DNA from: Pseudomonas sp. DTU12.3
GTDB taxonomy: Bacteria > Pseudomonadota > Gammaproteobacteria > Pseudomonadales > Pseudomonadaceae
Length of the DNA stretch: 64,000 nucleotides
Direction of reading: 5' to 3'
NCBI RefSeq assembly: GCF_004124275.1
Contig: NZ_CP027218.1
Coordinates: 856,001-920,000, forward strand
Each line of letters starts with the position of its first letter. The stretch's first letter is position 1. Below, piece after piece: positions 10,788 through 23,900 of the stretch. The notes beneath the pieces were generated by a model, which made no database searches, was not told the origin of the DNA, and saw only the letters and a program-made list of their open reading frames with translations. Position numbers and translations under genes: made by a program.

Positions 10788-13418
10788 ATGGCCGATTGGC
10801 AGTCCCTCGATCCCGAGGCCGCTCGTGAAGCGGAAAAATATGAAAACCCTATTCCTAGCCGCGAACTGATCTTGGCGCATCTCGCCGATCGGGGTTCGCC
10901 TGCTGCCCGTGAGCAACTGGTTGAAGAATTTGGTCTGACCACAGAAGACCAGATCGAAGCCCTGCGCCGCCGCCTGCGCGCCATGGAGCGCGACGCTCAA
11001 CTGATCTACACCCGTCGTGGCACGTATGCGCCGGTCGACAAGCTCGACCTGATCCTCGGTCGCATCAGCGGTCACCGCGACGGTTTCGGCTTCCTGGTGC
11101 CGGACGACGGCAGCGATGACCTGTTCATGAGCCCGGCGCAAATGCGCCTGGTGTTCGACGGTGACCGTGCGCTTGCCCGTGTTTCCGGTCTCGACCGTCG
11201 CGGTCGTCGCGAAGGCGTGATCGTCGAAGTCGTGTCGCGTGCACACGAAACCATCGTCGGTCGCTACTTTGAAGAAGGCGGCATCGGTTTTGTCGTCGCT
11301 GACAACCCGAAGATCCAGCAAGAAGTGCTGGTCACCCCGGGGCGCAATGCCAACGCGCAGATCGGTCAGTTCGTCGAAGTGAAAATCACCCACTGGCCGA
11401 CGCCGCGTTTCCAACCGCAAGGCGATATCGTCGAAGTGGTCGGCAACTACATGGCGCCGGGCATGGAAATCGATGTTGCCCTGCGCACCTACGACATTCC
11501 GCACGTTTGGCCTGAAGCCGTGCTGAAAGAAGCGGCCAAGCTCAAGCCGGAAGTCGAAGAGAAAGACAAAGAGAAGCGCGTCGATCTGCGCCATCTGCCG
11601 TTCGTCACCATCGACGGCGAAGATGCTCGCGACTTCGACGATGCTGTTTATTGCGAAGCCAAACCGGGCAAGCTGCGCCTGTTCTCCGGCGGCTGGAAGT
11701 TGTACGTGGCGATTGCCGACGTTTCCAGCTACGTGAAGATCGGTTCGGCGCTGGACAACGAAGCGCAAGTGCGCGGTAACTCGGTGTACTTCCCCGAGCG
11801 TGTAGTGCCGATGCTGCCTGAGCAACTGTCCAACGGCCTGTGCTCGCTGAACCCGCACGTCGATCGTCTGGCCATGGTTTGCGAGATGACCATCTCCAAG
11901 TCCGGCGAAATGACCGACTACTGCTTCTATGAAGCGGTGATCCATTCCCACGCTCGTCTGACTTACAACAAAGTCAGCGCGATGCTGGAAACGCCTAAAG
12001 TCACCGAGGCGCGTCAGCTTCGCGGTGAGTACAACGACGTTCTGCCGCACCTCAAACAGCTTTATGCGCTGTACAAGGTGCTGCTGGCTGCTCGTCACGT
12101 ACGTGGCGCGATCGATTTCGAAACGCAGGAAACCCGAATCATCTTCGGTACCGAGCGCAAGATTGCCGAAATCCGTCCGACCACCCGTAACGACGCGCAC
12201 AAGCTGATCGAAGAATGCATGCTGGCGGCCAACGTCGCCACCGCTGAATTCCTCAAGAAGCACGAGATTCCTGCGCTGTATCGCGTCCACGATGGCCCGC
12301 CGCCGGAGCGTCTGGAAAAACTCCGCGCCTTCCTTGGCGAGCTCGGCCTGTCCCTGCATAAAGGCAAGGATGGCCCATCGCCGAAGGATTATCAGGCACT
12401 GCTGGCGAGCATCAAGGATCGCCCGGATTTCCACCTGATCCAGACCGTGATGCTGCGTTCGCTGAGCCAGGCGGTGTACAGCGCTGACAATCAGGGCCAC
12501 TTCGGCCTGAATTACGAAGCCTATACCCACTTCACCTCGCCGATCCGTCGTTACCCGGACCTGCTCACGCACCGCGCAATCCGCAGCGTGATCCATTCGA
12601 AACAGGACACCCCGCACGTTCGCCGTGCCGGGGCGATGACCATTCCGAAAGCGCGTATCTATCCGTACGACGAAGCGGCGCTGGAGCAACTCGGCGAGCA
12701 GTGCTCGATGAGCGAGCGCCGTGCCGACGAAGCGACCCGCGACGTGGTGAATTGGCTCAAGTGCGAGTTCATGAAGGATCGCGTGGGCGAATCGTTCCCG
12801 GGTGTGATCACCGCCGTGACCGGTTTTGGCCTGTTCGTCGAGCTGACCGATATCTACGTCGAAGGCCTGGTGCATGTCACCGCGCTGCCGGGTGACTACT
12901 ACCACTTCGATCCTGTGCATCACCGCTTGGCGGGCGAGCGCACCGGTCGCAGCTTCCGCCTTGGCGATACCGTTGAAGTGCGCGTGATGCGCGTTGACCT
13001 CGACGAGCGCAAGATCGACTTCGAGATGGCTGAAAAAACCATCAGCGCGCCGATCGGTCGCAAAAAACGCGGCGCTGAAACTGCCGCGCCAGCCGCCAAG
13101 GAAAAAGCCGAAGCGGCGCCAGCGAAAACTGCTGGTCGCCGTCCGGCCAAGGAAAAGGCTGCCGAAGCCTATCGCCCAAGCGACGCCGTGGCGAAAAACG
13201 CCGAACTGCGCAAAAGCCGTGAAATGAAGAAAGCTCTGCTTTCCGACGCCAAAAACGGTGGTAAAGCGGCGCCTGGGGGAAAGACCGGGCGGTCGGCGCC
13301 TGAAAAGGCCTCCGGCGGCAAGCCAGCGAAACCGAGCAAACACCGTAAAGGCCCGCCAAAAGCGGGTGCTGCTCCAGCCAAAAGTGGCGGGGCGCGTAAA
13401 CCGAAGGCGAAGTCATGA
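10788..13418 (+). CDS. rnr: Ribonuclease R
   Basis: RNase R is a processive 3'-to-5' exoribonuclease that degrades structured RNA and acts in rRNA quality control and stress. The 876-residue protein has an N-terminal winged-helix region, cold-shock domains, an RNB catalytic domain with DGEDARDFDDAVY (Asp cluster from residue 276), an S1 domain near residues 664-745 (FPGVITAVTGFGLFVEL), and a long Lys/Ala/Pro-rich tail. The tail is strongly basic, as expected for RNA binding. rlmB overlaps its end by four bases (ATGA). Confidence 0.96.
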   Translation: MADWQSLDPEAAREAEKYENPIPSRELILAHLADRGSPAAREQLVEEFGLTTEDQIEALRRRLRAMERDAQLIYTRRGTYAPVDKLDLILGRISGHRDGFGFLVPDDGSDDLFMSPAQMRLVFDGDRALARVSGLDRRGRREGVIVEVVSRAHETIVGRYFEEGGIGFVVADNPKIQQEVLVTPGRNANAQIGQFVEVKITHWPTPRFQPQGDIVEVVGNYMAPGMEIDVALRTYDIPHVWPEAVLKEAAKLKPEVEEKDKEKRVDLRHLPFVTIDGEDARDFDDAVYCEAKPGKLRLFSGGWKLYVAIADVSSYVKIGSALDNEAQVRGNSVYFPERVVPMLPEQLSNGLCSLNPHVDRLAMVCEMTISKSGEMTDYCFYEAVIHSHARLTYNKVSAMLETPKVTEARQLRGEYNDVLPHLKQLYALYKVLLAARHVRGAIDFETQETRIIFGTERKIAEIRPTTRNDAHKLIEECMLAANVATAEFLKKHEIPALYRVHDGPPPERLEKLRAFLGELGLSLHKGKDGPSPKDYQALLASIKDRPDFHLIQTVMLRSLSQAVYSADNQGHFGLNYEAYTHFTSPIRRYPDLLTHRAIRSVIHSKQDTPHVRRAGAMTIPKARIYPYDEAALEQLGEQCSMSERRADEATRDVVNWLKCEFMKDRVGESFPGVITAVTGFGLFVELTDIYVEGLVHVTALPGDYYHFDPVHHRLAGERTGRSFRLGDTVEVRVMRVDLDERKIDFEMAEKTISAPIGRKKRGAETAAPAAKEKAEAAPAKTAGRRPAKEKAAEAYRPSDAVAKNAELRKSREMKKALLSDAKNGGKAAPGGKTGRSAPEKASGGKPAKPSKHRKGPPKAGAAPAKSGGARKPKAKS

Positions 13419-14179
13419 GTCAGTTGGAAAAAATCTACGGCGTTCACGCGGTAGAAGCGTTGCTGCGTCACCACCCGAAACGCGTCAAGCAGATCTGGCT
13501 GGCTGAAAGCCGCAACGATCCGCGCGTGCAGACCCTGGTTGAGCTGGCCAACGAAAATCGTATCCAGGTCGGTCAGGCCGAGCGCCGCGAAATGGACGCC
13601 TGGGTTGAAGGCGTTCACCAAGGCGTGGTTGCGGAAGTCAGCCCGAGCCAGGTCTGGGGCGAAGCAATGCTCGACGAGTTGCTCGACCGCACTGACGGCG
13701 CGCCGCTGTTGCTGGTGCTCGACGGCGTGACCGATCCGCACAACCTCGGCGCCTGCCTGCGTTCGGCCGATGCGGCCGGTGCGCTGGCGGTAATCGTGCC
13801 GAAAGACAAGTCCGCGACCTTGACCCCGGTGGTGCGTAAGGTTGCTTGCGGCGCGGCAGAAGTGATTCCATTGGTTGCGGTGACTAACCTCGCCCGCACC
13901 CTGGAAAAACTGCAGCAGCGCGGTCTGTGGGTTGTCGGCACAGCAGGCGAAGCTGAAGTCAGCATCTACGACCAGGATCTGACGGGCCCGACCATTCTGA
14001 TCATGGGCGCCGAAGGCAAAGGCATGCGTCGCCTGACCCGCGAACACTGCGACTACCTGGTGAAACTGCCGATGGCCGGCAGCGTCAGCAGCCTTAACGT
14101 CTCGGTCGCGACGGGCGTCTGTCTGTTCGAAGCTCAGCGTCAGCGCGGCGTAAAAGCCAAGTCAGCCGCGAAGAAATAA
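13415..14179 (+). CDS. rlmB: 23S rRNA (guanosine-2'-O-)-methyltransferase RlmB
   Basis: RlmB methylates the 2'-hydroxyl of G2251 in the P loop of 23S rRNA. The 254-residue SpoU-family protein has the N-terminal substrate-binding domain (EKIYGVHAVEALL) and the knotted SAM-binding core: motif 1 DGVTDPHNLGACLRSADAAG, motif 2 ILIMGAEGKGMRRLT, motif 3 PMAGSVSSLNVSVATGVCLFE. It is translationally coupled to rnr, the usual pairing in gamma-proteobacteria. Confidence 0.96.
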   Translation: MSQLEKIYGVHAVEALLRHHPKRVKQIWLAESRNDPRVQTLVELANENRIQVGQAERREMDAWVEGVHQGVVAEVSPSQVWGEAMLDELLDRTDGAPLLLVLDGVTDPHNLGACLRSADAAGALAVIVPKDKSATLTPVVRKVACGAAEVIPLVAVTNLARTLEKLQQRGLWVVGTAGEAEVSIYDQDLTGPTILIMGAEGKGMRRLTREHCDYLVKLPMAGSVSSLNVSVATGVCLFEAQRQRGVKAKSAAKK

Positions 14180-14183
14180 GCCT

Positions 14184-14271
14184 CCTGTAGGAGCTGCCGC
14201 AGGCTGCGATCTGTTGATCTTGTCTTTTAAAACAGAATCAAAAGATCGCAGCCTTCGGCAGCTCCTACAGG
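14184..14271. repeat. REPIN, family A, after rlmB
   Basis: CCTGTAGGAGCTGCCGCAGG and its inverted partner flank a loop with GATCTTGTCTTTTAAAACA. It lies five bases after the rlmB stop and could protect the mRNA end. Confidence 0.9.
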
Positions 14272-14308
14272 TGTCTCTCGGTGATTGTTCAAATAATCAC
14301 CAATTGCC

Positions 14309-14337
14309 TTGCACCTCTTCTGTCCCTTCTCTACAAT
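14309..14337 (+). promoter_or_regulatory. Promoter of the rpsF operon, with a long structured leader
   Basis: TTGCAC, 17 bases, TACAAT lies about 120 bases before rpsF. The leader between them holds short inverted repeats, including a CCG...CGG hairpin near 14416-14433. Leaders of rpsF in many bacteria bind the S6:S18 heterodimer for feedback. Whether this leader carries that motif is an inference I could not fold and test. Confidence 0.5.
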
Positions 14338-14455
14338 TGCGCCCCTTGCTGTGACGGCAGGCACGCATGTGCCCCGCGCCAGCAAGTCCATAAGTGTCAT
14401 TCACTCCTTGTCTGACCGTTTTTGAGCGGCAGGCTACAACCCGTAAGGAGCATTC

Positions 14456-14878
14456 ATGCGTCATTACGAAATCATCTTTTTGGTCCACCCGGATCAAAGC
14501 GAGCAAGTCGGCGGCATGGTTGAGCGTTACACCAAGCTGATCGAAGAAGACGGCGGCAAAATCCACCGTCTGGAAGATTGGGGCCGTCGTCAACTGGCCT
14601 ACGCAATCAACAATGTTCACAAGGCTCACTACGTGATGCTGAACGTTGAATGCACTGGCAAGGCCCTGGCCGAGCTGGAAGACAACTTCCGCTACAACGA
14701 TGCAGTGATCCGTAACCTGGTCATCCGTCGCGACGAAGCCGTAACTGGCCAGTCCGAGATGCTCAAGGCTGAAGAAAACCGCAGTGAGCGCCGTGAGCGT
14801 CGCGACCGTCCTGAGCACGAAGGCGCTGATAGCGCTGATAGTGATGACAGCGACAACAGCGATAACGCTGACGAGTAA
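14456..14878 (+). CDS. rpsF: 30S ribosomal protein S6
   Basis: The 140-residue protein starts [18 protein letters not shown], the standard S6 fold that pairs with S18 on the platform of the small subunit. The last 30 residues are a highly acidic, Asp/Ser-rich tail ([19 protein letters not shown]). In enterobacteria and pseudomonads the S6 C-terminus is extended with glutamates by the ATP-grasp ligase RimK. TAAGGAG lies ahead of the start. It opens the rpsF-rpsR-membrane protein-rplI operon. Confidence 0.97.
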   Translation: MRHYEIIFLVHPDQSEQVGGMVERYTKLIEEDGGKIHRLEDWGRRQLAYAINNVHKAHYVMLNVECTGKALAELEDNFRYNDAVIRNLVIRRDEAVTGQSEMLKAEENRSERRERRDRPEHEGADSADSDDSDNSDNADE

Positions 14879-14906
14879 TCCACGGACCTTTTAAGGAGCC
14901 TATCAA

Positions 14907-15137
14907 ATGGCACGTTTCTTCCGTCGTCGTAAATTCTGCCGCTTCACCGCTGAAGACGTGAAAGAGATCGATTACAAAGATCTCAACACTCTGAAAGCCT
15001 ACGTATCCGAGACCGGCAAAATCGTTCCAAGCCGCATCACCGGTACCAAAGCTCGTTATCAGCGTCAGCTGGCCACCGCTATCAAGCGCGCCCGCTTCCT
15101 GGCCCTGCTGGCCTACACCGACAGCCACGGCCGCTGA
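14907..15137 (+). CDS. rpsR: 30S ribosomal protein S18
   Basis: This 76-residue basic protein begins [30 protein letters not shown], the invariant S18 start, and includes the RNA-binding [17 protein letters not shown] segment. TAAGGAGCC precedes the start. It follows rpsF by 28 bases. Confidence 0.97.
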
Positions 15138-15173
15138 GACCGGGCAGTCGACAAGTAGCAAAGGATTGAATGC

Positions 15174-16067
15174 ATGCGTGCCTTAGCTGAGTTCATCATG
15201 CGAGGCCGTATGCAGGCCGCTCTCGTGGTGGCCGGATGTGCAACATTGCCGTTGTTGTATTGGTTGGGTGCTGCCGCCGCAAGCCTTGTGCTGCTGCGGC
15301 GCGGACTGACGGACGCCCTGGGTGTTCTGTCTCTGGGGCTGCTGCCAGCGTTGATCTGGTGGCTATACGCCGATGACCCACGGGCACTTCTGGTGCTGCT
15401 GGGGGCTTCGGGGCTTGCGTTGGTTTTGCGCGCAAGTGAGTCCTGGGTTCGTACGCTGCTGGTCAGCGTAGTGATTGGAGTGGTGTTTTCGGTGGTGCTC
15501 GGGGCAGCGTTTGCAGCCCAGATCGAGATGCTCGCGCAGGCCCTTATAAAGGTCATGCCGGCGCTTCTCGGTGAGACCTACAAGCAATTGTCGGTCGAAG
15601 AGCAAGCGCGTTTCGCGTCCCTGATTGCACCGGTCCTGACCGGACTGATTGCGGCTTTGTTGCAGATCGTCAGCGTGCTGAGCCTGATTGTCGGGCGTCA
15701 TTGGCAGGCGTTGTTGTACAACCCGGGTGGTTTTGGTCGCGAGTTTCGCGCCATCCGGATCCCGCTGGGGCCGGCGATGTTACTGCTGGCGTTGATGCTT
15801 CTGGGCCCGAATCTCGGTGCACAGATGGCCATGTTGACGCCGTTGTGCAGTGTACCGCTGGTGTTCGCCGGACTTGCCCTGATTCACGGGCTGGTCGGGC
15901 AGAAGCGACTGGCCGGTTTCTGGCTGGTGGGGTTGTACGTCACGTTGTTGCTGTTCATGCAGCTGATCTATCCGTTGCTCGTGGTCCTGGCCATTGTCGA
16001 CAGCCTGATTGATTTTCGCGGTCGTCATGTGTCGAAAGACACCGACAGCGCGAACGGTGAAGGTTAA
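15174..16067 (+). CDS. Conserved integral membrane protein between rpsR and rplI
   Basis: This 297-residue protein is made almost entirely of hydrophobic helices (about eight), with no soluble domain and no signature I recognise with certainty. Its place between rpsR and rplI is conserved in pseudomonads, and an unrelated-looking polytopic protein (YybS, DUF2232) occupies a similar position in Bacillus. It may belong to that broad group. The function is unknown, and co-transcription with ribosomal proteins suggests steady growth-linked expression. Confidence 0.8.
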   Translation: MRALAEFIMRGRMQAALVVAGCATLPLLYWLGAAAASLVLLRRGLTDALGVLSLGLLPALIWWLYADDPRALLVLLGASGLALVLRASESWVRTLLVSVVIGVVFSVVLGAAFAAQIEMLAQALIKVMPALLGETYKQLSVEEQARFASLIAPVLTGLIAALLQIVSVLSLIVGRHWQALLYNPGGFGREFRAIRIPLGPAMLLLALMLLGPNLGAQMAMLTPLCSVPLVFAGLALIHGLVGQKRLAGFWLVGLYVTLLLFMQLIYPLLVVLAIVDSLIDFRGRHVSKDTDSANGEG

Positions 16068-16086
16068 AAGTTAAGAGGATTTTCAC

Positions 16087-16533
16087 ATGCAACTGATCCT
16101 TCTGGAAAAAGTCACCAACCTGGGCAACCTGGGTGACAAAGTGAACGTTAAGGCCGGTTACGGTCGTAACTACCTGCTGCCTTACGGCAAAGCTACCGCC
16201 GCGACCCCAGCGAACATCGCTGCGTTCGAAGAGCGTCGTGCCGAGCTGGAAAAAGCTGCTGCAGACCGTAAAGCATCGGCTGAAAGCCGTGCTGCCCAAC
16301 TGGCCGAGCTGGAAGTGACCATCACTGCCACCGCTGGCGACGAAGGCAAGCTGTTCGGTTCGATCGGTACTCACGACATCGCTGACGCACTGACCGCCTC
16401 CGGCGTTGAAGTTGCGAAAAGCGAAGTTCGTCTGCCGAACGGCACCATCCGCAACGTGGGTGAATTCGACGTGGCTGTGCACCTGCACGCCGAAGTTGAA
16501 GCCACCGTACGCGTTGTCGTGGTAGCAGCTTAA
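16087..16533 (+). CDS. rplI: 50S ribosomal protein L9
   Basis: The 148-residue protein has the two-lobed L9 layout: an N-terminal domain ([32 protein letters not shown]), a long central helix rich in Glu/Arg/Ala, and a C-terminal domain ([17 protein letters not shown]). AAGAGGATTTTCAC precedes the ATG. A hairpin with T-rich flank at 16580 ends the operon. Confidence 0.97.
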   Translation: MQLILLEKVTNLGNLGDKVNVKAGYGRNYLLPYGKATAATPANIAAFEERRAELEKAAADRKASAESRAAQLAELEVTITATAGDEGKLFGSIGTHDIADALTASGVEVAKSEVRLPNGTIRNVGEFDVAVHLHAEVEATVRVVVVAA

Positions 16534-16579
16534 GCAACACCTGATCGGCTGGCGGCTTGCCCGTCAGACGGTTAACATC

Positions 16580-16611
16580 GGGCACGATCCTGTTTACAGG
16601 TCGTGCCCTTT
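16580..16611 (+). terminator. Terminator after rplI
   Basis: GGGCACGA pairs with TCGTGCCC, and CCTGT pairs with ACAGG inside it. A short T-rich stretch follows. Confidence 0.7.
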
Positions 16612-16653
16612 GTCTTTCTGAATTCCCCGTTTTTCCAAACAACACAAGTGGCC

Positions 16654-18051
16654 ATGAACGATATCTCCGCTCCCGAGCAATACGATCTGCAAACCGCTGC
16701 CCTGAAGGTGCCGCCGCATTCCATCGAGGCCGAACAGGCTGTACTCGGTGGTCTGATGCTGGACAACAACGCCTGGGAACGCGTGCTTGATCAAGTCTCC
16801 GACGGCGATTTCTATCGACATGACCACCGCCTGATCTTCCGTGCGATCGCCAAACTGGCCGATCAGAACTCTCCGATCGACGTCGTGACCCTTGCCGAGC
16901 AATTGGACAAGGAAGGTCAGACCTCGCAAGTCGGCGGTCTCGGATACCTTGGCGAACTGGCGAAAAACACGCCGTCTGTCGCCAACATCAAGGCCTATGC
17001 GCAGATCGTCCGCCAGCGTGCGACGTTGCGCCAACTGATCGGCATCAGCACCGAGATCGCCGACAGCGCCTTCAACCCGGAAGGTCGCACCGCCGAGGAA
17101 ATCCTCGACGAAGCCGAGCGGCAGATCTTCGCAATTGCCGAGGCCCGCCCGAAAACCGGCGGCCCGGTGGGTGTGAATGAGTTGCTGACCAAGGCCATCG
17201 ACCGCATCGACACCTTGTTCAACACCGACAACGCCATCACTGGTCTGTCCACCGGTTACACCGACCTCGACGAGAAAACCAGCGGCCTGCAACCAGCCGA
17301 CCTGATCATCGTCGCCGGTCGTCCTTCGATGGGTAAAACCACCTTCGCCATGAACCTGGTGGAAAACGCCGTACTGCGCAGTGACAAAGCAGTGCTGGTG
17401 TATTCCCTCGAGATGCCAGGTGAATCGCTGATCATGCGTATGCTCTCCTCGCTGGGTCGCATCGACCAGACCAAAGTGCGTTCCGGCCAACTGGAAGATG
17501 ACGACTGGCCGCGCCTGACCTCGGCGGTCAACCTGCTCAATGACCGCAAGCTGTTCATCGACGATACCGCCGGCATCAGCCCGTCGGAAATGCGTGCGCG
17601 TACCCGACGCCTGGCGCGTGAGCATGGTGACATCGGCCTGATCATGATCGACTACCTGCAGTTGATGCAGATTCCAGGTTCCGGCGGCGACAACCGGACC
17701 AATGAGATTTCGGAAATTTCGCGTTCCCTGAAAGCCCTGGCCAAGGAATTCAACTGCCCGGTGGTGGCGCTGTCCCAGCTCAACCGTTCCCTCGAGCAAC
17801 GACCGAACAAACGGCCAATCAACTCCGACCTCCGGGAATCCGGAGCGATCGAGCAGGATGCTGACGTCATCATGTTCGTGTACCGGGACGAGGTGTATCA
17901 CCCGGAAACCGAGCACAAAGGCATCGCCGAGATCATCATCGGCAAGCAGCGGAACGGGCCGATCGGCTTTATCCGCCTGGCGTTTATCGGCAAGTACACG
18001 CGCTTCGAAAACCTCGCGCCGGGCAGCTACAACTTCGACGACGACGAGTAA
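16654..18051 (+). CDS. dnaB: Replicative DNA helicase DnaB
   Basis: DnaB is the hexameric 5'-to-3' helicase that unwinds the replication fork. The 465-residue protein has the N-terminal collar domain (PPHSIEAEQAVLGGLMLDN), a linker, and a RecA-like ATPase with Walker A GRPSMGKT (about residues 222-229), Walker B IMIDYLQLM and the DLRESGAIEQDADVIMF region. No intein interrupts these motifs. I chose ATG 16654, which matches other DnaB starts, over an upstream in-frame codon inside the rplI terminator. Confidence 0.97.
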   Translation: MNDISAPEQYDLQTAALKVPPHSIEAEQAVLGGLMLDNNAWERVLDQVSDGDFYRHDHRLIFRAIAKLADQNSPIDVVTLAEQLDKEGQTSQVGGLGYLGELAKNTPSVANIKAYAQIVRQRATLRQLIGISTEIADSAFNPEGRTAEEILDEAERQIFAIAEARPKTGGPVGVNELLTKAIDRIDTLFNTDNAITGLSTGYTDLDEKTSGLQPADLIIVAGRPSMGKTTFAMNLVENAVLRSDKAVLVYSLEMPGESLIMRMLSSLGRIDQTKVRSGQLEDDDWPRLTSAVNLLNDRKLFIDDTAGISPSEMRARTRRLAREHGDIGLIMIDYLQLMQIPGSGGDNRTNEISEISRSLKALAKEFNCPVVALSQLNRSLEQRPNKRPINSDLRESGAIEQDADVIMFVYRDEVYHPETEHKGIAEIIIGKQRNGPIGFIRLAFIGKYTRFENLAPGSYNFDDDE

Positions 18052-18074
18052 TCGTCGTCGCCTGATCTGGCCTC

Positions 18075-18139
18075 TTCGCGAGCAGGCTCGCTCCCACATT
18101 TGGAATGCGTTCAAATGTGGGAGCGAGCCTGCTCGCGAA
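18075..18139. repeat. REPIN, family B
   Basis: Inverted arms TTCGCGAGCAGGCTCGCTCC and complement, around a loop of about 25 bases, between dnaB and ygiQ. Confidence 0.9.
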
Positions 18140-18241
18140 TGGGGTCGGCACAATTTCCGACCACAGCCGTCGGAATTGGTCAAAATTTGTGCTATATTCC
18201 GCGCCCGCGAAATTCAATGAAAGCCAACACCGGTTATCGAC

Positions 18242-20554
<2,313 letters not shown>

Positions 20555-20574
20555 GTTGCTTTTTAGCTGAACAG

Positions 20575-20600
20575 AACGCCAACCTTTGGGTTGGCGTTTT
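20575..20600 (+). terminator. Terminator after ygiQ
   Basis: AACGCCAACC and GGTTGGCGTT form a ten-pair stem with loop TTTG and a T-run. Confidence 0.85.
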
Positions 20601-20640
20601 GCATTTCTGCCGTTGGATTTATGCAGGCCGCAAGATCCAT

Positions 20641-20816
20641 CCCCCTCACCCCAGCCCTCCCGAAACGTCGGACCGCCCCCAAGGGGGCGAGGGGGAAGGG
20701 AGCAGAACTCTGTGCCTTTCAAATCTGAGTTCGACTCAAGACTTTCAAGTCGGCGTATCTCCAACATCCAGCGCGGTCAGTCCCCTCTCCCTCCGGGAGA
20801 GGGTTAGGGGGGGCTC
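20641..20816. repeat. Composite palindrome, family D
   Basis: The left part is CCCCCTCACCCCAGCCCTCC with an internal GCCCCC/GGGGGC hairpin. The right part holds TCCCTCCGGGAGAGGGTTAGG. The outer arms are imperfect inverted copies about 140 bases apart. The rest of the 417-base gap before the next gene shows no coding frame that I would support. Confidence 0.7.
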
Positions 20817-20971
20817 TCGCAACATTTACGTGCAATGAGCCCAAACCATTTCCCCGCATCGCCCGATTTTGGTGCTGTACTGCCTTAAGCATTCCGGGAA
20901 AGCGCCCAAGCCTGTGCATGGCATAAGTCTTGCGCGCTTTCGAATACGCTTAGGCTCGCAGGAGGCACGCC

Positions 20972-23900
20972 GTGTCGATTCATGTCGCATTGCATCACGT
21001 TACGCATTACCGCTACGACCGCGCTGTCGAACTCGGCCCGCAGATCGTTCGCCTGCGCCCGGCCGCCCACAGCCGCACGCGGATTCTGTCGTATGCGCTG
21101 AAAGTCTCGCCCGAGCAGCATTTCATCAACTGGCAGCAAGACCCGCAGGGTAACTACCTCGCGCGACTGGTATTCCCCGAGAAAACCGCTGAGCTGCGCA
21201 TTGAAGTCGATCTGCTCGCCGAAATGGCCGTGTTCAATCCGTTCGATTTCTTCCTCGAACCCTACGCCGAAAAAATCCCCTTCGCCTACGCCGCCGATGA
21301 GCGCAAGGAGCTGGCGCCGTACCTCGAAACCCTGCCACTGACGCCGAAATTCAAAGCCTATCTGGACGCCATCGACCGCACGCCGCTACCGGCGGTGGAC
21401 TTTCTGGTCGCGCTCAATCAACGCCTGAGCGAAGACATCGGCTACCTGATCCGCATGGAGCCGGGCGTGCAGACGCCGGAGCACACCCTCGAACACGCCT
21501 CTGGTTCCTGCCGCGATTCGGCGTGGTTGCTGGTGCAATTGCTGCGCAACCTCGGCCTGGCCGCGCGATTTGTTTCCGGCTACCTGATTCAACTGACGGC
21601 CGACGTGAAAAGCCTCGACGGTCCGTCCGGCACCGAAGTCGACTTCACCGACCTGCATGCCTGGTGCGAGGTGTATCTGCCGGGCGCGGGCTGGATCGGT
21701 CTGGATGCCACGTCAGGGCTGTTCGCCGGCGAAGGGCATATCCCGTTGGCCTGTAGTCCCGATCCTTCCTCGGCAGCCCCGATCAGCGGCTTGGTCGAAC
21801 CGTGCGAGTGTGTGTTCAGCCACGAAATGTCGGTGGAACGGATCTGGGAGGCGCCACGCGTCACCAAGCCCTACACCGATGAGCAATGGCTGGCGATTCA
21901 GGCATTGGGCCGGCAGATCGATGCCGACCTGCTGGAGGGCGATGTGCGCCTGACCATGGGCGGCGAGCCAACCTTCGTGTCCATCGATGACCCGGACGGT
22001 GCCGAGTGGAACACCGCTGCATTGGGTGACGATAAACGTCGGCTCTCTGCCGAACTGTTCCAGCGCATGCGCAAACATTACGCACCGCAGGGGCTGGTGC
22101 ATTTTGGGCAGGGCAAATGGTATCCCGGTGAGCAACTGCCGCGCTGGTCGCTCAATTGCTATTGGCGTCGTGATGGCGTGCCGATCTGGCACAACGACGC
22201 CTTGATCGCCGATGAGCAACAGGACTACGGCGCCGACGGCGAACTCGCCGGGCGCTTTCTGGCCAGTGTCGCCGAACGCCTGAAATTGCCTGTGCGCTTT
22301 GTGTTCCCGGCCTACGAAGACAATTTCTATTACCTCTGGCGTGAGGGCACGTTGCCGAGCAACGTCAGCGCCGAAGATTCGCGTCTTGAGGAACCTCTGG
22401 AGCGCGCACGCTTGCGCAAAGTCTTCAGCCAGGGCCTGAACAAAGTAATCGGCCAGGTATTGCCGCTGGCGCGCACCGCCAGGGGTGATCAATGGCAGAG
22501 CGGGCGCTGGTATCTGCGTGACGAGCACTGCCGTCTGGTGCCGGGCGATTCGCCGCTGGGTTATCGCCTGCCGCTCGGTTCGCAGCCGTGGGTGAAGGCC
22601 GCCGAGTATCCGTTTATTCATCCCCAGGATCCCAATCAGGATTTTTCCGAGCTGCCGCAAACCGCACAGCTCAACCGTCACGGCGAACCGGCGACGGCTG
22701 ACGACCGTGCGCCGAAGATCGACGAATCTGCTGACTGGCTGACCCGCACCGCGTTTTGCGCCGAAGCCCGTGAAGGGCGGTTGTACCTGTTTATGCCGCC
22801 GCTGGAGCAGGTCGAGGATTATCTGCAACTGGTCGCGGCGATCGAGGCCACTGCTGAAGAATTGCATTGCCCGGTATTGCTCGAAGGCTACGAGCCGCCA
22901 AGCGATCCGCGCCTGAGCAACTTCCGCATCACCCCGGATCCGGGCGTGATTGAGGTTAACGTGCAGCCATCGGCGACGTGGGACGAATTGGTCGAGCGCA
23001 CTGAATTTCTCTATGAGGAGGCGCGGCAAACCCGCCTGACTACCGAAAAATTCATGATCGATGGTCGCCATACTGGCACCGGCGGCGGTAACCACTTTGT
23101 GCTCGGAGGGGCGACGCCGGCGGATTCACCGTTCCTGCGCCGCCCGGATCTGCTGCGCAGCCTGATCAGTTACTGGCACAACCATCCGTCGTTGTCGTAT
23201 CTGTTTTCCGGATTGTTCATCGGCCCGACGTCGCAGGCACCGCGTGTCGACGAGGCGCGCAACGATGCCTTGTACGAACTGGAAATCGCTTTCGCGCAGA
23301 TGCCAGCGCCGGGCGAAGAATGCGCGCCGTGGCTGGTCGATCGACTGCTGCGTAACTTGCTCATCGACGTTACCGGCAATACTCATCGTGCCGAATTCTG
23401 CATCGACAAACTGTATTCGCCGGACGGCGCCACCGGGCGTCTTGGCTTGCTGGAACTGCGCGCGTTCGAAATGCCGCCGCACGCTCGCATGAGCCTCGCT
23501 CAGCAGTTGCTGCTGCGAGCATTGGTCGCACGCTTCTGGCGCGAACCTTATGCGCCGCCGAAACTGGCGCGCTGGGGCACCGAGCTGCATGACCGTTTTC
23601 TGCTGCCGCACTTTATCGAGCAGGACTTCGCCGACGTCATCGTCGAACTGAACAGCGCCGGTTATCCGCTAAGGGCGGAATGGTTCGCCGCGCATCTGGA
23701 GTTTCGTTTTCCCAAGGTTGGCGATCATGCGGTCAACGGTATCGAGCTGGAGTTGCGGCAGGCACTGGAGCCATGGCATGTGCTCGGCGAGGAGGGGGCG
23801 GCGGGTGGCACGGTGCGTTATGTCGACTCTTCGCTGGAGCGCTTGCAGGTCAAGATCAAAGGCCTGCCACCGCAGCGCTATTTGCTGACGTGTAACGGCA

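Noticed and set aside
10785..13343. 852-residue minus-strand frame opposite rnr
   Set aside because: Shadow of RNase R with no recognisable domain.
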